Origin: Macrococcus brunensis
Lineage (GTDB): Bacteria; Bacillota; Bacilli; Staphylococcales; Staphylococcaceae
Direction of reading: 5' to 3'
Length of the DNA stretch: 64,000 bases
Assembly: GCF_004359615.1 (NCBI RefSeq)
Contig: NZ_SCWA01000005.1
Location: forward strand, 61,970-125,969
Below are positions 58,830-64,000 of this stretch, one piece after another. The stretch's first letter is position 1; each line of letters begins with the position of its first letter. Below the pieces are notes generated by a model. That model worked only from the letters and a program-made list of their open reading frames with translations. It ran no database searches and had not been told where the DNA came from. The position numbers were made by a program, and so were the translations under genes.

Positions 58830-59435
58830 GTGGATTTAAGTTTTCTGGAAAAAGATACGCTGACTGCAGCAAAGGCGCTGCTCGGCAAAAAGATTACGAC
58901 AGTGACAGATGGTATTGTCACATCTGGTTATATTACAGAAGTTGAGGCTTATCTCGGACTGGAAGATAAAGCAGCTCATGCTTACCAGGGCAGACGGACA
59001 AAGAAGAATGAGATGATGTACCGAAGCTACGGCACTGTCTATGTCTACACGATGCACGGCCATCATTGTATGAACTTCATCACTAAGGATGAATGCTCGC
59101 CTGAAGGAGTGCTGATCCGTGGACTGGAACCTGTTGAAGGCATAGAGGTGATGCAGGCGCGCCGCGGACGGCTGGATCATCTGGCTGATGGGCCGGGTAA
59201 ACTGACCCAAAGTATGGGGATCAGACGTGACATCTATAATGGCACTCGGCTGAATGAAGGTCCTCTTACTTTAAGCGAGGGTAAAGTGCCGGGGTCCATC
59301 AAAGCATCGAAGCGTATCGGGATAGATAACAAAGAAGAAGCGGTCGATTATCTCTACCGGTTCACAGTAGAAGGTAATCCGCATGTCTCTAAAGATAGAG
59401 TGGAAAAGGCAGAATTTAATGGCTGGCAACAATAA
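58830..59435 (+). CDS. 3-methyladenine DNA glycosylase (MPG/AAG type)
   Basis: A 201-residue DNA repair enzyme that removes alkylated purines. The family's active site is seen as YITEVEAYLGLEDKAAHAYQGR with the catalytic Glu, YGTVYVYTMHGHHCMNF, and DGPGKLTQSMGI. Start GTG 58830 directly follows the stop of the GltB2-like gene, with AGAGGCGG upstream. Terminated by a shared hairpin. Confidence 0.93.
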   Translation: MDLSFLEKDTLTAAKALLGKKITTVTDGIVTSGYITEVEAYLGLEDKAAHAYQGRRTKKNEMMYRSYGTVYVYTMHGHHCMNFITKDECSPEGVLIRGLEPVEGIEVMQARRGRLDHLADGPGKLTQSMGIRRDIYNGTRLNEGPLTLSEGKVPGSIKASKRIGIDNKEEAVDYLYRFTVEGNPHVSKDRVEKAEFNGWQQ

Positions 59436-59466
59436 AAGGCTGACTCAACTGAGTCAGCCTTTTTCT
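59434..59466. terminator. Bidirectional terminator after the glycosylase gene
   Basis: AAAGGCTGACTC / GAGTCAGCCTTT stem around AACT, T run right and A run left; shared with the exporter on the minus strand. Confidence 0.9.
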
Positions 59467-60550
59467 ATAGATCCTGAATATCATCAGCAACCTTTATTTT
59501 GTTGTCTTCTTTATGATAATGATGGAAACTGTGTGTCAGTTTATCGAGATGCTCAAGCTTCTCGCGGTACTCGAAGAGTGCACTGATGATGAGGATAATG
59601 TGCTGCTTATTGTAAGGCGGGTCGTCTACAGTCCGCATTTCAGCAAGTACAAGTTCCAGAACATCTTTTTTGAAGTCGCCTGTCATGAAGTTCTCTTCAG
59701 CGAGATGTGTTGGGGAGAGCTTATTATTAAATTGCATGAGAATGCCTTCATGCAACGTCATCAGTTCATCCATCTCAAACTTCAGCTGAATACGCAGCGC
59801 TTCCGGCAGATGGAGGATATCATTTTCATATCGATTGATTCTCCTGAGCAGATCATAGGCACGTCTTGTCGTCATAATCAGTTCCTTGAATAATATCTTC
59901 TTTCTGATGTTGCGGTAGTTCTGCTTTTTGGTCAGGGCACGCTCGTTCTTATACAGGTTAAACTTAGATTCGACTGCAATGATACGGTCTCTGATATCTT
60001 CCACGTCATGCTTGACGACATGATATTCACTGGAACCGTTGATGCTGAGTCGCAGCCATTTGAAGATATCATTGCCGATCTGCTGGCACGTATAATAGAG
60101 TTTCGTCTCATACTGCGGCGGCAAGAAGAGCAGGTTAACAAGAGCTGCACTTAAGACACCAATCATGATGAACGCAAAACGGGTGAAGGCAATGGTAAGG
60201 AAGTGATCACCTGTCGCCTCCATGATAACGAGCTGAGTCACTACAGCAAGACCTGTTACGTTCTGCAGGTGCAGCTTAGCTAGAAGTGATATCAGGATAA
60301 TCGTCGTCAGCCCGATGATAAAGAGATGATTGCCGAAAGTCTGGACGACAATGATGGCAAGCAAAGCGCCGATTGAGTTGCCCTGCAGATTTTCGAGCAC
60401 CGACTTATAAGATTGATAGACACTGGGCTGCATCGCGAAGAGCGCTGAGATACCTGCGACGACGTATCCCGGTGTTCCTAGCATCTGAGCCACATAGAGT
60501 GCGAGCATGATCGCAATACCTGTCTTAAAGATTCTTGCGCCTAATTTCAT
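59465..60550 (-). CDS. Aromatic acid exporter family membrane protein, second copy
   Basis: A 361-residue paralogue of the gene at 33394: six membrane segments in residues 10-150, LLFLPPQYETKLY at the end of that part, and a long cytosolic helical domain. MKLGARIFKTGIAIMLALYVAQ opens the protein. It follows hemL on the minus strand by 50 bases and may be read with it. Substrate unknown; the family is named after exporters of aromatic acids, but few members are tested. Confidence 0.82.
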   Translation of the reverse strand: MKLGARIFKTGIAIMLALYVAQMLGTPGYVVAGISALFAMQPSVYQSYKSVLENLQGNSIGALLAIIVVQTFGNHLFIIGLTTIILISLLAKLHLQNVTGLAVVTQLVIMEATGDHFLTIAFTRFAFIMIGVLSAALVNLLFLPPQYETKLYYTCQQIGNDIFKWLRLSINGSSEYHVVKHDVEDIRDRIIAVESKFNLYKNERALTKKQNYRNIRKKILFKELIMTTRRAYDLLRRINRYENDILHLPEALRIQLKFEMDELMTLHEGILMQFNNKLSPTHLAEENFMTGDFKKDVLELVLAEMRTVDDPPYNKQHIILIISALFEYREKLEHLDKLTHSFHHYHKEDNKIKVADDIQDL

Positions 60551-60600
60551 TCAGTTACCTCTTTTTAGTTCATAATAACTCACTTATACAATAGGAATCA

Positions 60601-61899
60601 TTATTTGACAAGCGACATTTCTTTGAAACTATTCTCTACAGCAGCCAGTGTCTCATCGATATCTGCTTCTGTATGACGAATCGTGATGAACCACGCTTCA
60701 TATTTAGAAGGAGCGAGGTTGATGCCCTGTTTCAGCATCAGCTTGAAGAACTTTGCGAACATTTCGCCGTCAGTGTTTTCGGCCTGCTCATAGTTCACGA
60801 CTTTCTCTTTTGTGAAGTAGAGCGTCATCGCCCCTTTAAGGCGATTGATTGTAGCGGGAATATTATATTTTTGAATCAGGGCTTGAACACCATCTTCTAA
60901 CTTTTTGCCAAGTGCATCGAGTTGTTCGTAAGTACCTTCTTCCTTGATGACTTCGAGTAAAGCGATACCAGCCTGCATACTGAGCGGATTACCTGCCATT
61001 GTCCCTGCCTGATAAGTAGGTCCTAGTGGCGCTACATGTTCCATAATATCCTGGCGACCGCCATATGCGCCAATCGGCAGTCCGCCGCCGATGATCTTAC
61101 CGAATGCAGTCAAGTCGGGTGTCACACCGAGCATATCCTGTGCACCGCCGTAACAGAAGCGGAATGCTGTGATGACTTCATCATAGATAACAAGTGTGCC
61201 ATTGTCATGAGCGATATCGTTGACTGCCTGAAGGAAACCTTCAGCGGGCTCAACGATGCCGAAGTTGCCGACAATAGGTTCAACCAGTACAGCTGCAATC
61301 TGATCGCTGAAATGATGGATGGCTTCCTTGAAAGACTCAATATCATTGAAGGGTACTGTAATCACTTCTTTGGCGACACTTTCCGGCACACCGGCAGAGT
61401 CAGGTGTACCCAGCTGGCTTGGTCCACTGCCGGCAGCAACGAGAACGAGGTCAGAGTGACCGTGGTAGCAGCCTGCAAACTTGATGATCTTGTCGCGTTT
61501 AGTGTAAGCACGAGCGACACGGATTGTCGTCATGACAGCTTCAGTACCGGAGTTCACAAATCGGATTTTCTCTAAAGAAGGAATCGCCTCGCGCAGCATC
61601 TTGGCAAATTTAACTTCATGCTTAGTCGGTGTGCCATAGAGCACGCCTGTTTCAGCAGCCTGTTTGATGGCTGCAGTAATATGAGGATGAGCGTGTCCTG
61701 CGATAATCGGACCATATGCCGCCAGGTAATCGATATATCGGTTACCGTCGACATCATAGAAATAAGCACCGTCTGCACGCTCCATAACAACAGGTGCATC
61801 GCCGCCCACTGCTTTATAGGAGCGGGAAGGGGAGTTGACGCCGCCTAAAATATACTCATTCGCATCTTTTTGAATACGTTCAGATTCTGAAAAATTCAT
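60601..61899 (-). CDS. hemL: Glutamate-1-semialdehyde 2,1-aminomutase
   Basis: A 432-residue PLP enzyme that forms 5-aminolevulinate, the first committed haem precursor. The catalytic Lys lies in [17 protein letters not shown], and [10 protein letters not shown] binds the cofactor; [14 protein letters not shown] is at the N-terminus. Staphylococci have two copies, one in the hem operon and one (GsaB) beside bcp and perR; position identifies this as the latter. Confidence 0.93.
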   Translation of the reverse strand: MNFSESERIQKDANEYILGGVNSPSRSYKAVGGDAPVVMERADGAYFYDVDGNRYIDYLAAYGPIIAGHAHPHITAAIKQAAETGVLYGTPTKHEVKFAKMLREAIPSLEKIRFVNSGTEAVMTTIRVARAYTKRDKIIKFAGCYHGHSDLVLVAAGSGPSQLGTPDSAGVPESVAKEVITVPFNDIESFKEAIHHFSDQIAAVLVEPIVGNFGIVEPAEGFLQAVNDIAHDNGTLVIYDEVITAFRFCYGGAQDMLGVTPDLTAFGKIIGGGLPIGAYGGRQDIMEHVAPLGPTYQAGTMAGNPLSMQAGIALLEVIKEEGTYEQLDALGKKLEDGVQALIQKYNIPATINRLKGAMTLYFTKEKVVNYEQAENTDGEMFAKFFKLMLKQGINLAPSKYEAWFITIRHTEADIDETLAAVENSFKEMSLVK

Positions 61900-61980
61900 A
61901 ACTATAACCTCTTTTGCTTAAATTTTTTTCGTCCCTATCGTATCATAATTATAGAAGAATGATGAGCAGGAGGAATTTAT

Positions 61981-62415
61981 TTGAAGTTACCAGCGTTTAA
62001 TATGGTCAACCAGAACGGTGACATGATTACGGAACAGGATTTAAAAGATAAAAGAACGATTCTTTACTTCTATCCGCGTGATAATACCCCGACTTGCACC
62101 ACGCAGGCAATTGATTTTACAGAGCATCTTGCCGAGCTGCAAGGTAAAGGGATACAAGTATTTGGTGTTAACGGCGATACAATGAAGAAACACCAGAACT
62201 TTATCATGAAGCACAATATCGGATTCGATCTATTAGTGGATGAAGACTATCAGTTAGCAAAAGAACTGGATATCTATCGCCTTAAAAAAGTGTTTGGCAA
62301 AGAATCGATGGGAATCGTGCGCACGACTTTACTTATAGGACCTGACTTAACGATAGAAAAACGAATAGACAATGTGAAAGTGAAAAATCAGTTAGAAGTG
62401 CTATTTGCTGAGTAA
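61981..62415 (+). CDS. bcp: Bcp-type peroxiredoxin (thiol peroxidase)
   Basis: A 144-residue AhpC/TSA family peroxidase. The peroxidatic Cys39 is in NTPTCTTQA and is the only cysteine of the protein, so it would work as a 1-Cys enzyme with an outside thiol. FYPRDNTP and RTTLLIGPD are family landmarks. Start is TTG 61981, with AGGAGG well placed before it; no nearby ATG has such a site. It lies between hemL and perR, the S. aureus order. Confidence 0.9.
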   Translation: MKLPAFNMVNQNGDMITEQDLKDKRTILYFYPRDNTPTCTTQAIDFTEHLAELQGKGIQVFGVNGDTMKKHQNFIMKHNIGFDLLVDEDYQLAKELDIYRLKKVFGKESMGIVRTTLLIGPDLTIEKRIDNVKVKNQLEVLFAE

Positions 62416-62483
62416 GCAATATTGAAGTTTTACCTATTAAGTTGTATGATAAATAAATAATAAACACGAAAGAAGGTGACAGT

Positions 62484-62939
62484 ATGGCAGTCGAACATCA
62501 TTCAGCTGAGATGAAGCTACAGGAAGCGGTGCAGCAACTAAGAAATCAAGGTGTCAGAATCACACCGCAGAGACAAGCCGTACTCGCCTATCTGATAGAA
62601 GCGGATACACATCCGACTGCGGATGAGATTTACAAGGCACTCAGTCCTAAGTTTGACAGTATGAGTGTAGCAACCATCTATAATAACCTTAAAGTTTTTA
62701 AAGAATGTGGACTTGTATCTGAATTAACTTATGGTGATGCAGCAAGCCGTTATGATTTTGAAACAGCCAATCATTATCACGTCATCTGTACAAGCTGCGG
62801 CAAGATTACAGATTTTCAGTATCCTCGTCTAGATGAAGTGGAACAGATAGCCCAGCATTTGTCAGGCCACAAGATTACGCATCATCGCATGGAGATATAC
62901 GGTATTTGTCCGGAATGTACAAAAAAGGAAGAACGCTAA
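62484..62939 (+). CDS. perR: Peroxide-responsive repressor PerR
   Basis: A 151-residue Fur-family repressor of peroxide defence and iron storage genes. The structural zinc site is Cys102-x2-Cys105 and Cys142-x2-Cys145. The regulatory metal site, His43, Asp91, His97, His99 and Asp110, aligns with His37, Asp85, His91, His93 and Asp104 of B. subtilis PerR at a constant offset; the Asp at 110 marks PerR over Fur. AGAAGGTGACAGT precedes ATG 62484. The last codons form half of the terminator shared with ygzB. Confidence 0.95.
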   Translation: MAVEHHSAEMKLQEAVQQLRNQGVRITPQRQAVLAYLIEADTHPTADEIYKALSPKFDSMSVATIYNNLKVFKECGLVSELTYGDAASRYDFETANHYHVICTSCGKITDFQYPRLDEVEQIAQHLSGHKITHHRMEIYGICPECTKKEER

Positions 62940-62962
62940 ATCAGCGTTCTTCCTTTTTTTCT
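62921..62962. terminator. Bidirectional terminator made of both genes' last codons
   Basis: AAAAAAGGAAGAACGCT / AGCGTTCTTCCTTTTTT around AAATC. Both stop codons lie at the loop, so each arm codes for one protein's end. Confidence 0.9.
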
Positions 62963-63336
62963 AATTCTGCACTTTTACGCTTGTTATTATAATCCTCGTT
63001 GAATTCTTTCCCTTCAAGAGATGGATCTAAAGTCAGCGGCTCATTGCAGTTCGCGCAGATATCAGCCCGCCCGAGCATCTTCGTATAATGGTTACAGTTA
63101 GGACACTGAACGGTCACTGCACGCATCGATAGCATACCAATCCAGAAATAGACAACAAAACTGAGAAGGAAAGCAAGCGTTCCAAGGAGCAGGAAGATTC
63201 CAAATAGTATCTTACTGTGTGCCATATATAGAAGAATAACGCCTAAGTACATGACAATCATTGCAGCGAATATAAGACCGAGCGCCCACGAGCGGATACG
63301 ATTGATCTTGCTAGTAGGATTCTTATTCCATTTCAT
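62941..63336 (-). CDS. YgzB-like membrane protein (UPF0295)
   Basis: A 131-residue protein with two membrane segments (residues 16-38 and 45-68) and a C-terminal zinc ribbon CPNCNHY...CANCNEP (four cysteines). YgzB lies next to perR in Bacillus as well. AAGGAGTG precedes the ATG at 63336. The C-terminal KKEER equals that of PerR because both come from one palindrome. Function unknown. Confidence 0.9.
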   Translation of the reverse strand: MKWNKNPTSKINRIRSWALGLIFAAMIVMYLGVILLYMAHSKILFGIFLLLGTLAFLLSFVVYFWIGMLSMRAVTVQCPNCNHYTKMLGRADICANCNEPLTLDPSLEGKEFNEDYNNKRKSAELEKKEER

Positions 63337-63429
63337 AGAAACACTCCTTATTTAAATACTGAAGAAAGTATAGCATAAATCATGATAATAACCTGTCAGA
63401 AGTTTTTTAGAAAAAAATGAATAAAAGTG

Positions 63430-63458
63430 TTGACGCTCTGACTTATGCTTGTTAAGAT
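63430..63458 (+). promoter_or_regulatory. rRNA operon promoter P1
   Basis: TTGACG (63430-63435), 17-base spacer, TAAGAT (63453-63458). Confidence 0.65.
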
Positions 63459-63642
63459 ATAAAAGTCGCTGAAAACGACAGACATTATGAAATGAGATTA
63501 AGAAAATCAAATTTCGAAAGTGTAAAAAAGATACTTGAAACAAGTGATTCATTCGAGTAAAATTTTTAATGCAAGCTTGAAAGAGACAGTAACTTAAACT
63601 TGAATGGCTAGTAAGAAGTGTAAAACTTCTTAAAGAAAAGTC

Positions 63643-63671
63643 TTGCAAAGATAAAACGTAGCTGTTATAAT
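63643..63671 (+). promoter_or_regulatory. rRNA operon promoter P2
   Basis: TTGCAA (63643-63648), 17-base spacer, perfect TATAAT (63666-63671), about 130 bases before the 16S gene. Confidence 0.8.
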
Positions 63672-63801
63672 TTAATCTTGTAACACCAAATGAACATTGA
63701 AAACTGAATGACAATATGTCAACGTTAATTCCAATAATTTGAGTACTAACAGTACTTTCAAGAGTGATTGGCTTAACCAATCAAAGAGCTTTATCAAACA
63801 C

Positions 63802-64000
<199 letters not shown>

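Larger units (their letters stand above)
63337..63800 (+). other. rRNA operon promoter and leader region
   Basis: A gene-free stretch of 464 bases. It holds two promoter-like pairs (63430 and 63643), a boxA-like sequence near 63690-63708 (GAACATTGAAAACTGAATG) and a small hairpin GATTGGCTTAACCAATC near 63764-63780 before the 16S gene. A minus-strand open frame of 142 codons across it is not credible: no ribosome binding site, no family, and the region is explained by the rRNA leader. Confidence 0.8.

Noticed and set aside
61036..61575. Plus-strand frame of 179 codons inside hemL
   Set aside because: Antisense shadow of the well-supported hemL gene; no ribosome binding site and no recognisable protein.
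61940..61965. PerR box between hemL and bcp
   Set aside because: TATCATAATTATAGA matches the left half of TTATAATNATTATAA, but the right half has four mismatches.
63352..63780. Minus-strand frame of 142 codons upstream of the 16S gene
   Set aside because: It covers the rRNA promoters and leader, has no ribosome binding site and a low-complexity Ser/Phe/Leu translation without family resemblance.

Overview
The window is a gene-dense stretch of a low-GC Gram-positive chromosome of the family Staphylococcaceae. Gene content and order follow the Staphylococcus aureus pncB-nadE-purB-pcrB-pcrA-ligA-camS-putP-gatCAB-dgkB-rlmD-dinB-murT/gatD-map-vraUTSR and sgtB-recX-mutY-Sav1866-hemL-bcp-perR blocks. 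The base composition looks richer in G+C than S. aureus (by eye, not counted). The opening 200 bases of a 16S rRNA gene end the window and are Staphylococcus/Macrococcus-like. Macrococcus (broad sense) or a close relative is my best guess; the genus is not proven by what I can see.

Layout. 1-5,060: NAD salvage (pncB 3' end, nadE), two small conserved genes, purB, a possible small RNA, a YerC/TrpR-like regulator and a VanY-like lipoprotein carboxypeptidase. 5,100-11,130: pcrB-pcrA-ligA-camS, facing putP (minus strand, with a CcpA cre-like site). 12,860-16,050: gatCAB, making Gln-tRNA(Gln). 16,086-20,280: a less conserved insert with an MHS-type transporter, an exported SGNH-like protein, a GrpB-like protein and a HerA-like ATPase. 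20,300-26,840: dgkB, a paired hairpin repeat, a glucose dehydrogenase-like SDR, a 5'-nucleotidase-like enzyme without signal peptide, rlmD, dinB and a small membrane protein. 26,865-30,163 (minus): a DEDD exonuclease with BRCT domain, then feoA-feoB and a FeoB-associated Cys protein behind a strong Fur box. 30,332-33,370: murT-gatD (lipid II amidation), a 42-residue stress-like protein and scdA behind an NsrR-like palindrome. 33,394-37,983: an aromatic acid exporter family protein, map, and the vraUTSR cell-wall stress operon. 38,024-39,920 (minus): ytxH-like, brkB-like and carbonic anhydrase genes. 40,044-48,362: a UPF0435 protein, an M29 aminopeptidase, small membrane protein, acyl-CoA thioesterase, YfhO, the radical SAM protein YfkAB, a small SE1561-type protein, a second RlmD-like protein that has lost its catalytic cysteine, and a PfpI/DJ-1 protein. 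48,495-52,640: sgtB, recX, yfhH and a TagH/TagG-like ABC pair whose ATPase keeps only the Walker A motif. 52,666-62,940: yfhP, mutY, a nucleoside phosphatase, a Sav1866-like ABC exporter, a GltB2-like protein, a 3-methyladenine glycosylase, a second ArAE exporter, hemL, bcp and perR. 62,941-64,000: ygzB and the two-promoter leader and 5' end of an rRNA operon.

Themes. Many genes serve the cell envelope (VanY, MurT/GatD, SgtB, VraUTSR, YfhO, TagGH-like, DgkB) or genome maintenance (PcrA, LigA, DinB, exonuclease, RecX, MutY, MPG, HerA-like). Iron and redox handling is also frequent (FeoAB, ScdA, Bcp, PerR). No phage, insertion sequence, CRISPR array or toxin-antitoxin cassette is visible. The observations most worth following are the catalytic-residue loss in the second RlmD, the degenerate TagH-like ATPase, the possible small RNA after purB, and the regulatory palindromes before scdA and murT. 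None of these amounts to a clearly new multi-gene system.
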